Shown here: positions 1 through 8,010 of the stretch, in pieces
Layout of the letters: the number at the start of each line of letters is the position of its first letter
Position numbering within the stretch: the stretch's first letter is position 1
From: Marinobacter litoralis
Lineage (GTDB): Bacteria; Pseudomonadota; Gammaproteobacteria; Pseudomonadales; Oleiphilaceae
Assembly: GCF_016427555.1 (NCBI RefSeq)
Contig: NZ_JAELVS010000001.1
Coordinates: 806,001-870,000 of the forward strand
DNA length: 64,000 bases
Reading direction: 5' to 3'
Translations under genes and position numbers: made by a program
The notes under the pieces: model-generated
Databases searched by the model: none
What the model was told of the DNA's origin: nothing
What the model saw: the letters and a program-made list of their open reading frames with translations, nothing else

Positions 1-275
1 GGAAAACGATCCTGAAAGGTTTGTTCGTCGGCGAGATCCACGAAGTCCGTATCGAGAATGCTGGACAGACTGTCCCACCTAATGCGCCACGTGGCTGGCA
101 TCACCAGCATGGCCATTTTGCCATCGAGCTCGAGAATGACGGTTTTAGCCACTTTGTCGCCGGCAATCTGTACGTGGTGAGCAAGTTCCTGTGCGGTGAA
201 GGCGGGAGGGTGATTGAGGCACATGTATTCGGTGCCGGATTGGTCCAGGAAATCTTTAAGCTGTTGTACTGGCAT
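1..275 (-). CDS. YbaK/prolyl-tRNA deacylase-type protein, C-terminus cut off by window edge
   Basis: This reading frame begins at an ATG (275-273) preceded by an ideal AGGAGG ribosome site (284-289) and runs off the left edge, so about 91 N-terminal residues are visible. They begin MPVQQLKDFLDQSGTEY and include FTAQELAHHVQIAGDKVAKT followed by a hydrophobic strand, the usual start of the YbaK/EbsC aminoacyl-tRNA deacylase fold. Members of this family hydrolyse mischarged tRNAs in the cytoplasm or have diverged to unknown substrates. The fragment is too short to say which subclass it is, and a C-terminal regulatory domain could follow outside the window. It lies 165 bases downstream of mscS on the same strand, with no obvious terminator between them. 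Confidence 0.65.
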   Translation of the reverse strand, partial: MPVQQLKDFLDQSGTEYMCLNHPPAFTAQELAHHVQIAGDKVAKTVILELDGKMAMLVMPATWRIRWDSLSSILDTDFVDLADEQTFQDRF

Positions 276-440
276 AAATACAACCTCCTGACAGTACGGA
301 CAGGATTGTAGAGCCTTCCGAAAAAAAATCCCGGGCCGGCTCCGGTAGCAGGCAGAGCATTGTTTGCCCGCCTTACCGACAGCTTAGCCCAGGATTTTTG
401 CTTTGCGAATAATCGTTCGCCCGGTGTGACAGGGTTCCGA

Positions 441-1274
441 TTAATCGGCTTTGATCATGTGTACATCGCGCTGCGGGAACGGAATAGAGATGCCTTCCGC
501 ATCAAACGCTTTCTTCACACGTTCTTGCATGTCCCAGTAGAACGGCCACAGATCCGCAGAGTTGGTCCAGGCGCGAACCTTCAGGTCAACAGAGCTGTCA
601 CCCAGCCCACCGACAACGATGAGTGGTTCCGGATCTTTCAGAGCACGCTCGTCTTCTTCGATCAATCGCTTGCAAATGGCTTTCGCTTTGTCGATGTCGT
701 CGTCGTAACCGATACCGAACGTCATATCGCAGCGTCTGGTTTCGTAAACGCTCATGTTGGTCAGGCTGGAATTGGACAGATCACCGTTGGGGATTACGAT
801 GCGACGGTTATCGAAGGTGTCCACAATGGTGTAAAGAATGCTGATTTCGCGCACAGATCCCATAAAGCCCTGAGCCTCAATGACATCGCCGACTTTGAAA
901 GGCTTGAAGATCAGGATCAATACGCCGCCAGCAAAGTTGGCGAGGCTGCCTTGCAGTGCTAAACCAACGGCCAGACCGGCGGCACCAATAATCGCCACAA
1001 ACGAGGTGGTGGCAATGCCGACCATCGAGGCGACGGAGATCAACAGCAGGATTTTGAGGATTGCGCCGATCAGGGCACACAGGAATTTATTCAGGGTGGG
1101 GTCTTTCTTGCCGAGTTTGTTGTCCAGAATGGTCACAAAACGGTTGATCACCCACAGGCCGATGATCAGCGTGATAATGGCCAAGAGTACTTTCGGGGCA
1201 TAGGCCATAACCATCGCGATGCCTTGCTCCAGTAACTCGGAAGCTTTGCCGCTATCGCTGAAAAGTTCTTCCAT
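441..1274 (-). CDS. mscS: Small-conductance mechanosensitive channel MscS
   Basis: This 277-residue protein has the length and architecture of E. coli MscS (286 aa). There are three N-terminal membrane helices (about 26-47, 62-86 and 90-128), the third being the glycine/alanine-rich pore helix with GLAVGLALQGSLANFAGG. A beta domain (VGDVIEAQGFMGSVREI) and a C-terminal cage ending near PFPQRDVH follow. It opens under membrane tension during hypo-osmotic shock and releases solutes across the inner membrane. The start is supported by AAGGAG seven bases upstream of the ATG. It appears to be a single-gene unit. The Gly/Ala packing pattern of the pore helix is intact, so a functional channel is expected. 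Confidence 0.95.
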   Translation of the reverse strand: MEELFSDSGKASELLEQGIAMVMAYAPKVLLAIITLIIGLWVINRFVTILDNKLGKKDPTLNKFLCALIGAILKILLLISVASMVGIATTSFVAIIGAAGLAVGLALQGSLANFAGGVLILIFKPFKVGDVIEAQGFMGSVREISILYTIVDTFDNRRIVIPNGDLSNSSLTNMSVYETRRCDMTFGIGYDDDIDKAKAICKRLIEEDERALKDPEPLIVVGGLGDSSVDLKVRAWTNSADLWPFYWDMQERVKKAFDAEGISIPFPQRDVHMIKAD

Positions 1275-1396
1275 AGAAACGCTCCTTAACTTTGGGTGCT
1301 TGAAAAAGCTGGGTAACTTGCTGTCTTAACAGACTTAACCTGCTCCAGTATAGGTAGGTATCCTAGAGTCAGCGAACCGCGTGATGCAAATCCGGC

Positions 1397-2506
1397 TCAG
1401 TTTGGCAGAAGGTTGTGATGAGATTGGGCGTACTCGATGATCTCGCGAGGGCCGCCACGTACCAGTATCCGGCCTTGTTTCTGGCTAAGCTGGTAGTCGT
1501 ACATCGGGTCGTAATAGTCGTTGAGCAGATTTTCAATCCAGCGGTCGTGTGCGGCAACGCACCCTTTTTCCTGTTGTTCCAGCGCCTGTTCCATCTGAGT
1601 GCGTAATTGCTGATGCCGTTCACCGCCCAAGCGCTTACGGATGCGGTCCAGCGCACTGAGCAGGTATTCCCGGAAATTCAGCCAGCCGGCTTCTTCTCCG
1701 TCGCGAGCGACGTAATCGGCCAGCATGTTTTCCACGTAATCGGCCCGGATGATGGCGATGCGCTCTTCCATCGGCTGTTCCAGAATCAGCAAGCCGGATT
1801 CGCTCATTCTGGCGCGCAAGCGTTCAGGCATGGCGCAACGCCCGATCAGGCGGCTTTCGTCTTCCAGATAGACCGGACCGCCGATCTTGTGGTGGGCCTT
1901 CAGCATGGCCACTGCCAAGTGGTTCTCGAAGTCGATTTGGGAAGGCTGAGGGCTGACTTGCCGGCCAAAGCTTGAGCCTCGGTGATTGGCAAGCCCTTCA
2001 AGATCGACGGGATTGGGGAGGTCGAGCAGAACCCGGGTTTTACCGGTGCCGGTGCGGCCGCTGACCACCTGAAAATCCTGCTTTTCGATGAGCGCATCGA
2101 GGCTGTCGATCAGGAATCGACGCAGGGCTTTGTAACCGCCTTTGACCAGAGGGTAATCAATACCCGAATCCTTGATCCACTGCTGGGTCAGGCGTGAACG
2201 CAGGCCGCCACGGAAGCAAAACAGATAGCCGTCCGGGTGTTGGGTGGTAAAACGCTTCCAGGCTTCGATTCTTTGAGCCTTTAGGTCGCCGGACACCAGT
2301 TGGTGACCAAGTTCGATGGCCTTGTCCTGTCCTTTTTCCTTGTAGCAGATGCCGATTCGGTGGCGTTCTTCGTCGTTCATCAGGGGCGCGTTGACGGCAC
2401 CGGGAAAGCTGCCTTTGCCGAATTCAATCGGCGCCCGCACATCCATGAGCGGCACATCGTTCAGGAACAGGTTCAGGTAATCATCGGTATCGGGTCTGCT
2501 GGCCAT
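1397..2506 (-). CDS. mnmH: tRNA 2-selenouridine synthase MnmH (SelU)
   Basis: This 369-residue protein has an N-terminal rhodanese domain (LMDVRAPIEFGKGSFPGAVN) with the catalytic cysteine at residue 97 in GYLFCFRGGLRS, then a P-loop (SGRTGTGKT, about 149-157). That is the two-domain layout of MnmH/YbbB. The family first geranylates and then selenates 2-thiouridine at the wobble position of Lys, Glu and Gln tRNAs, using selenophosphate from SelD. SelD is not in this window, so selenium use is inferred only from this gene. The methyltransferase gene lies divergently 111 bases away. The ribosome site before the ATG is poor (AGGA almost abuts it), but no better start is visible. Confidence 0.93.
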   Translation of the reverse strand: MASRPDTDDYLNLFLNDVPLMDVRAPIEFGKGSFPGAVNAPLMNDEERHRIGICYKEKGQDKAIELGHQLVSGDLKAQRIEAWKRFTTQHPDGYLFCFRGGLRSRLTQQWIKDSGIDYPLVKGGYKALRRFLIDSLDALIEKQDFQVVSGRTGTGKTRVLLDLPNPVDLEGLANHRGSSFGRQVSPQPSQIDFENHLAVAMLKAHHKIGGPVYLEDESRLIGRCAMPERLRARMSESGLLILEQPMEERIAIIRADYVENMLADYVARDGEEAGWLNFREYLLSALDRIRKRLGGERHQQLRTQMEQALEQQEKGCVAAHDRWIENLLNDYYDPMYDYQLSQKQGRILVRGGPREIIEYAQSHHNLLPN

Positions 2507-2617
2507 GTCCTCGGTTCACTGTGGTTTTGAGTGAGCCGGCAGTATACCGGACTGCCATTATCCCGACATCATGGCTAAGGGTACAATGTCGTCCGTTTTT
2601 GTACCTGAACAGGATCT

Positions 2618-3280
2618 ATGATGACGCCAGAACATCTCAACCAACACCTTCGTAAGACCTTGAGCCGGGGGCGCGTTGCGGAATCGGCACCGGCGGGTTG
2701 CCCGAGTATGCCGCTGTATCTGTTTGATCCAACAGTGCTGGAAGGCCCGCTTAGTCACGATGAAGCGCAAGCGGTGGTTGCCGAGCCTGCTTATTGGTCA
2801 TTCTGTTGGGCCAGCGGTCAGGTGCTGGCACAGTGGATTCTGGATCATCCAGAGCTGGTGCGTGGCAAAACGGTGCTGGATTTCGGGTCCGGATCAGGGG
2901 TGGTGGCGGTTGCCGCGGCCAGGGCGGGAGCCGACCGCTCGATCGCTTGCGATATTGATCCGGCCGCGCTGGATGCGGCAGCCGCCAATGCAAGGTTGAA
3001 CGGTGTGCATGTGGAGCTGTGTGACGATTGGGCAAATAGGCCGCAACATCTGGATCTGGTGACCGCGGCCGATGTGCTCTACGACCCTGAAAACCGGCCG
3101 CTCTTAACCGCTTTCCAGGCCGCGGCGAAACAGGTGCTGCTGGCAGATTCCCGGGTGAAGGATCTGGGCAATGCCGACTATGTTCGCCAAGGCATGGTTG
3201 AGGCACGAACCTGGCCAGACCTGAATGAATTCGAGGAGTTTAATAAGGTTCGGATCTATCTGGCAGAGGGTAGGGGTTAG
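2618..3280 (+). CDS. Class I SAM methyltransferase, ETFB-lysine/METTL20-like
   Basis: This is a 220-residue soluble protein. PAYWSFCWASGQVLAQWIL (about 58-76) and the SAM motif I VLDFGSGSGVVAVAAA (86-101) match the small bacterial methyltransferase group related to METTL20, which methylates lysines of electron-transfer flavoprotein beta. An acidic motif II (ACDIDPAALDAAAANA) and a TAADVLYDPEN segment follow, both typical of that group. The substrate here is inferred from the family and could be another protein. Two adjacent ATGs exist at 2618 and 2621, and AGGA upstream fits either. The gene is divergent from mnmH and is followed by the sRNA region on the other strand. Confidence 0.75.
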   Translation: MMTPEHLNQHLRKTLSRGRVAESAPAGCPSMPLYLFDPTVLEGPLSHDEAQAVVAEPAYWSFCWASGQVLAQWILDHPELVRGKTVLDFGSGSGVVAVAAARAGADRSIACDIDPAALDAAAANARLNGVHVELCDDWANRPQHLDLVTAADVLYDPENRPLLTAFQAAAKQVLLADSRVKDLGNADYVRQGMVEARTWPDLNEFEEFNKVRIYLAEGRG

Positions 3281-3295
3281 CAAGCGGGGTATCCG

Positions 3296-3559
3296 AAAAA
3301 ATAAAGGGCGACTCGAAAGCCGCCCTTTACAGGTACTGAACCGCCATCCTGAGCAGTTCACAGTCGGAACAAATAGCGCGTCCTTGCGCGGTGAGCAACA
3401 GCCTTGTTGCTGGATCCTTTGCCTTTCCCTGGTGCCGGCGTCCGAGCCGGCAATCCAATTCGGTTTCCCTTAAGCGAAGCGTCCGTGTGTCCTTGCTTCT
3501 CCCCTCAATCCTTGTGGGGGTGCGTCCTTTGCGTCGTCCATTTCCCTGTCATCCCTGAC
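3296..3559 (-). ncRNA. Predicted CsrB/RsmZ-type regulatory RNA that sequesters CsrA/RsmA
   Basis: This 485-base gap has no credible protein gene, but its minus strand carries 15 GGA motifs between 3347 and 3554, against 2 on the plus strand. Many sit in apical loops of short stems: stem GTCA with loop GGGA (3548-3559), CAA-GGA-TTG inside a C/G-rich stem (3501-3520), GAAGC stem around AAGGACACACGGAC (3475-3498), GCCGGC stem with loop TCGGAC (3435-3452), and GCGC stem with loop AAGGAC (3377-3390). The RNA would start near 3559 below a TATAGT -10 and end at a hairpin with a U-run. These are the hallmarks of CsrB/CsrC and RsmY/RsmZ RNAs, which titrate CsrA/RsmA. The exact ends are estimates. Confidence 0.8.
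3303..3328 (-). terminator. Rho-independent terminator of the CsrB-like RNA
   Basis: Read on the minus strand, an 8-bp stem (AAAGGGCG with CGCCCTTT) is followed directly by ATTTTTT (3302-3296). The T-run lies on the minus-strand side only, which fixes the direction. The methyltransferase gene on the plus strand ends 22 bases before the hairpin and may use it weakly from the other side. Confidence 0.85.
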
Positions 3560-3566
3560 GAGAAAC

Positions 3567-3572
3567 ACTATA
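3567..3572 (-). promoter_or_regulatory. -10 box (TATAGT) of the CsrB-like RNA promoter
   Basis: TATAGT on the minus strand lies about 8 bases upstream of the first GGA hairpin. No good -35 hexamer is present at 16-18 bases spacing (the hexamer at 17 is CAGGCT). That fits a promoter dependent on an activator, as known for rsmY/rsmZ and csrB. Confidence 0.6.
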
Positions 3573-3728
3573 CCAAGGCTTTTGTTGCAAGCCTGTGACC
3601 CGGGCACGAAAAGTTGGATCTGTTTTAGGTGAATTGCCAAAAAATTACGTAAAATTAATGGCTTATGAGTATTTTTCGGTGCGTGAAGATAAGCTGCGCA
3701 CGCCATGAAGCCGAAAGTTCTTACGGCC

Positions 3729-3748
3729 TTGTGAGATATATCGCACAA
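3729..3748. promoter_or_regulatory. Dyad resembling a GacA upstream activating site or a CRP/Vfr site
   Basis: TTGTGAGATATATCGCACAA is a near-perfect dyad about 180 bases upstream of the predicted RNA start. Read on the minus strand it matches the GacA consensus TGTAAG-N6-CTTACA at 9 of 12 positions. Read on the plus strand it matches the CRP/Vfr consensus TGTGA-N6-TCACA with one mismatch. Both identities are inferences. The distance suits the GacA sites known upstream of rsmZ, and an A/T-rich stretch (about 3640-3662) lies between the site and the promoter. Confidence 0.5.
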
Positions 3749-3765
3749 GCATTCGGGCTTTTGTC

Positions 3766-4146
3766 TTACGTGGTTGCCCCGACGCGGCGAATGCCGGGCC
3801 AAGGCAGCATGCCGATGGCAATGCCCAAGGCGTCGGCCAGCACATCCGCTAACGAGAAGTCCCGATACGGCAAGGTTGCCTGGATTGCTTCAAGAGCGAA
3901 GCCGAAACTCAGTAATGCCGGTACATACCAGTAAAAACCGAGGCGTGGCCAGGCCAGTCGTGTGACGATGGTCAGCTCGGCAAAGGCGATCAAGTGATTG
4001 ATCTTATCGTTGGCCGAAGACGGGATGGGGTAGCTTTGGCTGGTGGTCGCCAGATACAGGATAGCCGCGAGAGAGAGGAAGAATACGGTCTGCCAAAGCC
4101 GGGTTTGGCGCAAGAGTGAATCAAGGAGTTGTCGAAAACGACGCAT
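3766..4146 (-). CDS. VanZ-like family membrane protein
   Basis: This is a 126-residue small membrane protein starting MRRFRQLLDSLLRQ. It has about three to four hydrophobic segments (residues about 17-34, 46-62, 70-85 and 100-118) and the VanZ-family pattern of SANDKINHLIAFAEL followed later by DFSLADVLADALGIAIG. Family members are small integral membrane proteins; VanZ itself gives low-level teicoplanin resistance, but most relatives have no known role. The frame stays open upstream to 4242, but that extension would overlap the divergent cysZ start and is not hydrophobic, so the ATG at 4146 is preferred. No strong ribosome site is seen before it. Confidence 0.7.
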   Translation of the reverse strand: MRRFRQLLDSLLRQTRLWQTVFFLSLAAILYLATTSQSYPIPSSANDKINHLIAFAELTIVTRLAWPRLGFYWYVPALLSFGFALEAIQATLPYRDFSLADVLADALGIAIGMLPWPGIRRVGATT

Positions 4147-4241
4147 AGGGAAATCCGAGAGTAGTTGCAGGCTGTGGGATCGTGCCTGACATGATATGCT
4201 TTGCGCCCCGTTATTGTCATGGCAGCGGAGGAACACCAGCA

Positions 4242-4991
4242 ATGCTCAAGGGAAACTTTTTTCGAGGACTGGGCTACCTGGGAGAGGGGTTCAGGCTGAT
4301 TCGCCAACCCGGCCTTCGGCTGTTCGTGATCATTCCACTTGTGATCAACATTCTGTTGTTCGGACTGTTGTTTTACTTCCTGGCTGAGCTGTTCGCGGTC
4401 ATGATTGCCGGCGCGATGGCCTGGCTGCCGGACTGGGCCTGGTTGCAGGCTTTGGACTGGCTGTTTTGGCTTTTGTATGGCGTGGTGATTTTGCTGATGC
4501 TGGCCTATGGGTTTGTCATCATAGCCAACCTGATTGGATCGCCCTTTTACGGCTATCTTTCCGAATTAACAGAAAAACACCTTACTGGCCAAGAGGTCAG
4601 CACCGACGGAAGCTGGGCCGCGATTATCAAAGATATTCCCCGGGCCCTCTGGCGCGAGGTGCAGAAAATAGCCTATTACCTGCCCCGGGCGTTGGGCTTG
4701 TTTATTATTGGCCTGATCCCTGTCGTCAACCTGGCAGCGGCCGTGCTCTGGTTTCTGTTTAACAGCTGGATGATGGCTCTGCAGTATGTAGATTTCCCCG
4801 CCGACAATCACAGGGTCAGCTTCCCCAAGCTGCGTAAAGACCTTGCAGCCAGCCGGTTGTCGGCTCTGGGGTTTGGTTTGCCGGTCGCGCTGGCAGCCAT
4901 GGTGCCCATACTGAACCTGATTGTGGTGCCGGCTGCTGTGTGCGGTGCAACCGCGTATTGGGTTCGCGAAAACGATTCTAAACATCAGTAA
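4242..4991 (+). CDS. cysZ: Sulfate transporter CysZ
   Basis: This 249-residue protein is close to E. coli CysZ (253 aa). It starts MLKGNFFRGLGYLGEGFRLI, then has long membrane helices (about 30-55 and 63-95), a central soluble part (LTEKHLTGQEVS, IPRALWREVQKIAYYLPRA), further hydrophobic segments, and LQYVDFPADNHR, which is characteristic of the EI24/CysZ family. It imports sulfate for cysteine synthesis across the inner membrane. The frame extends 20 codons further upstream, but GGAGG at about 4227 and family alignment favour the ATG at 4242. rapA follows 17 bases later on the same strand and is probably co-transcribed. Confidence 0.92.
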   Translation: MLKGNFFRGLGYLGEGFRLIRQPGLRLFVIIPLVINILLFGLLFYFLAELFAVMIAGAMAWLPDWAWLQALDWLFWLLYGVVILLMLAYGFVIIANLIGSPFYGYLSELTEKHLTGQEVSTDGSWAAIIKDIPRALWREVQKIAYYLPRALGLFIIGLIPVVNLAAAVLWFLFNSWMMALQYVDFPADNHRVSFPKLRKDLAASRLSALGFGLPVALAAMVPILNLIVVPAAVCGATAYWVRENDSKHQ

Positions 4992-5008
4992 TTTTTATCG
5001 GAGGTTTC

Positions 5009-7873
5009 TTGGAAACATCGGAATTTGCCATCGGCCAGCGTTGGATCAGTCACAGTGATACGGCTTTGGGGTTGGGTATTGTTACCGACATCTCCGGTCG
5101 CCGGGTCACACTGGGATTTCCTGCGGCTGATGAAGAACGCACCTACGCCATCGATAACGCACCCTTATCCAGAATTGTGTTTCAGTTGGGTGAGGAGATT
5201 GAAACCTTTGATGGCAGCAAATATACCGTGCGTGCCGTAGAAGAAATTGGCGGCATTCTGATGTACCACGCCGACGACGGCGAACAAACCGTACAGGTTT
5301 CGGAAGTGAAGCTGGCGGGTTCGGTGAACTTTTCGGCACCTCATCAGCGGTTGTTTGCGGGCCAGTTTGACCGCAATGGCGCCTTCCGTTTGCGTGTGTC
5401 CACGCTTGAACACCAGGACCGGCTCCGGGCGTCTGCCGCGCAAGGGTTGATTGGTGCCCGCACCCAACATTTGCCGCACCAGCTGTACATCGCCCATGAA
5501 GTGGCCCGCCGTCACGCCCCACGCGTGTTGCTGGCAGACGAAGTGGGGTTGGGCAAGACCATCGAAGCGGGCCTCATTCTGCACTATCAGTTGCATACCG
5601 GTCGGGCGCGCCGTGCCTTGATTGTGGTGCCGGATTCGCTCATGCATCAGTGGCTGGTGGAAATGCTGCGCCGCTTTAACCTGAGGTTCTCGATTGTCGA
5701 TCAAGGCCGTTACGATGACATCAAGGCCCAGGAAGACGATGTGGATGCATTGGTTAACCACATCTTCGGTGATGACGACGATGGCGAAAATCCGTTCGAA
5801 TCGGACCAGCTGGTTCTGTGCAGCCTGGATTTCCTGGTCAGCAGCAAGAAAGCCCGTAAGCACGCGTTGGCAGCGGGTTGGGACCTGATGGTGGTAGACG
5901 AAGCTCATCACCTGGCGTGGGCACCGGAACAAGCCAGCCCGGAATACCAGGTGGTTGAAGAGCTGTCGGCCGCCAGTAAAGGCCTGTTGCTGTTGACTGC
6001 AACTCCCGAACAGGTGGGTATAGCCAGTCATTTTGCCCGTTTACGCTTGCTGGACCCGGCCCGTTTCCACGATTTGGAAACCTTCCGCGCGGAAGAGCAG
6101 CAATACGAAGCCATCAACTCGGTGGTGCGCAGACTGCAGGCAACGCCAGGTCAAATCGCGGAAGAGGATCAGGCCGCGCTGCAAAACTGGTTGGGCGACG
6201 AGTTGCCCGAGTTACTGAAACAGGACGATGCGCACCTAGCCATTATCGACGCCCTGCTGGACCGTCACGGAACCGGGCGAGTCCTGTTCCGAAATACCCG
6301 CGCCGCGATTAAAGGATTCCCGGAGCGCCAGCCTCTGCCGGAGCCTCTGCCGTGTCCGGAGCTCTATGACGAGGCACGCTACGGCGATACGGGTCTGGCA
6401 CCGGAACAAACCGCGTCGGAAGAACAGTGGCTGGCGGAAGACCCCCGCGTGGCCTGGCTGGAGAAAAAGTTGGCCAGTTTACGCCCGGCGAAAGTGGTGG
6501 TTATCTGCGCCCGTGCAGATACCGCAATGGCGCTGGAAAGTTATCTGCAGTTACGGGCAGGCATCCGCAGCGCAGCCTTCCATGAGCACCTGAGTCTGGT
6601 CGAACGGGATCGCGCCGCGGCCTATTTCGCAGACACCGAGCAGGGCGCGCAGGCGCTGATCTGTTCGGAAATCGGCAGTGAAGGCCGTAACTTCCAGTTT
6701 GCTCATCACCTTGTGTTGTTTGATCTGCCGTCGAACGCCGATTTGCTCGAGCAGCGGATTGGTCGTTTGGACCGCATTGGCCAGACTGAAGCCATCAAGA
6801 TTCACATTCCTTACCTGCAGGGCACCAGTCAGGAGGTCCAGTACCGTTGGTTCCATGATGGTTTAAATGCCTTTTCGGAAAGCTGTGCCGTGGGCGTTGC
6901 CGTGCATGAGCACGTCAGTAACGATTGGCAGAAGGCTCTCGACGGGGATCAGGCGGCACTGGAGCCGCTACTGGCGGCCAGCGCAGACGAAACAAAGCGC
7001 CTTAAAACCCTGTTGCATAACGGGCGGGATGCGTTGATTGAGCTGAATTCCTGCCGCCGGGACGAGGCAGAGGCTCTGATCGCGGAAATCGAAAAAGAAG
7101 AAGGCTCGGCCCAAGTACGTGATTACATGGTGCAGGCGTTCGATATTCTGGGTGTTGATATCGAAGACCACAGCGAACACGCCGATGTGCTGAAGCCTGG
7201 CGAGCAGTACCAGTCCGGCCATGTTTCTGAGCTGCCGGAAGACGGACTGACCGTAACCTGGGAGCGGGAACAGGCGCTGCAGCGTGAAGATATGGCGTTC
7301 ATGAGCTGGGAGCACCCGATGGTAACGGGGGTGATGGACTCGGTGACCAGTTCCGGTTTGGGTAAGGCCGCGTTGGCCAATCTTTCCGTTAAAGCCCTGC
7401 CGCCGGGCACACTGCTGCTGGAAGCCGTTTTCGCCGTGCATTGCCCGGCGCCCGAAAGTCTGCAATTGACTCGCTACTTGCCGGTATCGCCGCTGCGACT
7501 GGTGGTTGACGTGAATGGCCGTGATTTGTCGAAGGCACTGCCCCATGACCGTCTGAACGAGTTGTGCTCGAACATTCGACGGCGCACAGCGCAGGCGATT
7601 GTGCCGAAGATCCGGGCTGAAGTGGAAACCATGGTGGATCACGCAGAGCGGCTGTCTGATCCGCATCTTGGCCCGCTGAAAGAGCAGGCGCTGGCTCAGG
7701 TTGAAGCGGGTTTTGAGCCGGAAATACGGCGCCTGGAAGCGTTGAAGAAGGTAAACCCGGCGATTCGTGACGAGGAAATTGACTTCCTGCGGGAGCAGCT
7801 CTCGGCAGCCCGAGAAGCCGTGGGCCATGCCAGTTTGGCACTGGAAGGCATTCGGGTGATCGTAACATCGTGA
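5009..7873 (+). CDS. rapA: RNA polymerase-associated ATPase RapA (HepA)
   Basis: This 954-residue Swi2/Snf2-type ATPase (E. coli RapA is 968 aa) recycles RNA polymerase stalled after transcription. The N-terminal tandem Tudor-like domains begin FAIGQRWISHSDTALGLG. Helicase motifs follow in order: Walker A in LLADEVGLGKTIEAG (177-184 core), DEAH box at residues 297-300 (VVDEAHHLAW), LLLTATPEQ, then the second lobe with GSEGRNFQFAHHLVLFDLP and QRIGRLDRIGQT. A C-terminal RapA-specific region completes it. The start is a TTG at 5009 with CGGAGG a few bases upstream; no ATG gives a comparable fit. It follows cysZ closely. Confidence 0.97.
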   Translation: METSEFAIGQRWISHSDTALGLGIVTDISGRRVTLGFPAADEERTYAIDNAPLSRIVFQLGEEIETFDGSKYTVRAVEEIGGILMYHADDGEQTVQVSEVKLAGSVNFSAPHQRLFAGQFDRNGAFRLRVSTLEHQDRLRASAAQGLIGARTQHLPHQLYIAHEVARRHAPRVLLADEVGLGKTIEAGLILHYQLHTGRARRALIVVPDSLMHQWLVEMLRRFNLRFSIVDQGRYDDIKAQEDDVDALVNHIFGDDDDGENPFESDQLVLCSLDFLVSSKKARKHALAAGWDLMVVDEAHHLAWAPEQASPEYQVVEELSAASKGLLLLTATPEQVGIASHFARLRLLDPARFHDLETFRAEEQQYEAINSVVRRLQATPGQIAEEDQAALQNWLGDELPELLKQDDAHLAIIDALLDRHGTGRVLFRNTRAAIKGFPERQPLPEPLPCPELYDEARYGDTGLAPEQTASEEQWLAEDPRVAWLEKKLASLRPAKVVVICARADTAMALESYLQLRAGIRSAAFHEHLSLVERDRAAAYFADTEQGAQALICSEIGSEGRNFQFAHHLVLFDLPSNADLLEQRIGRLDRIGQTEAIKIHIPYLQGTSQEVQYRWFHDGLNAFSESCAVGVAVHEHVSNDWQKALDGDQAALEPLLAASADETKRLKTLLHNGRDALIELNSCRRDEAEALIAEIEKEEGSAQVRDYMVQAFDILGVDIEDHSEHADVLKPGEQYQSGHVSELPEDGLTVTWEREQALQREDMAFMSWEHPMVTGVMDSVTSSGLGKAALANLSVKALPPGTLLLEAVFAVHCPAPESLQLTRYLPVSPLRLVVDVNGRDLSKALPHDRLNELCSNIRRRTAQAIVPKIRAEVETMVDHAERLSDPHLGPLKEQALAQVEAGFEPEIRRLEALKKVNPAIRDEEIDFLREQLSAAREAVGHASLALEGIRVIVTS

Positions 7874-7953
7874 GGTAAGTGTGAATTCGGCTTTGTGGTT
7901 ATCTGGCGCAAGAACACCTGTTAAGGTAAGTTGGATAAACGAATCATTAGCCG

Positions 7954-7983
7954 AAGCCTTCGGTCAATACGACGAAGGCTTTA
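7954..7983 (+). terminator. Probable rapA terminator
   Basis: Inverted repeat AAGCCTTCG (7954-7962) and CGAAGGCTT (7973-7981) with a 10-base loop, followed by only a short T-run. It lies between rapA and fadE, 81 bases after the rapA stop. Efficiency is uncertain because the U-tract is short. Confidence 0.5.
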
Positions 7984-8010
7984 ATCCATGGAAGACAGAG
8001 AGAACCTGAA

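Noticed and set aside
3404..3802. Short protein frames in the sRNA region on both strands
   Set aside because: No ribosome sites or conserved-looking composition; the region is better explained by the GGA-rich RNA.
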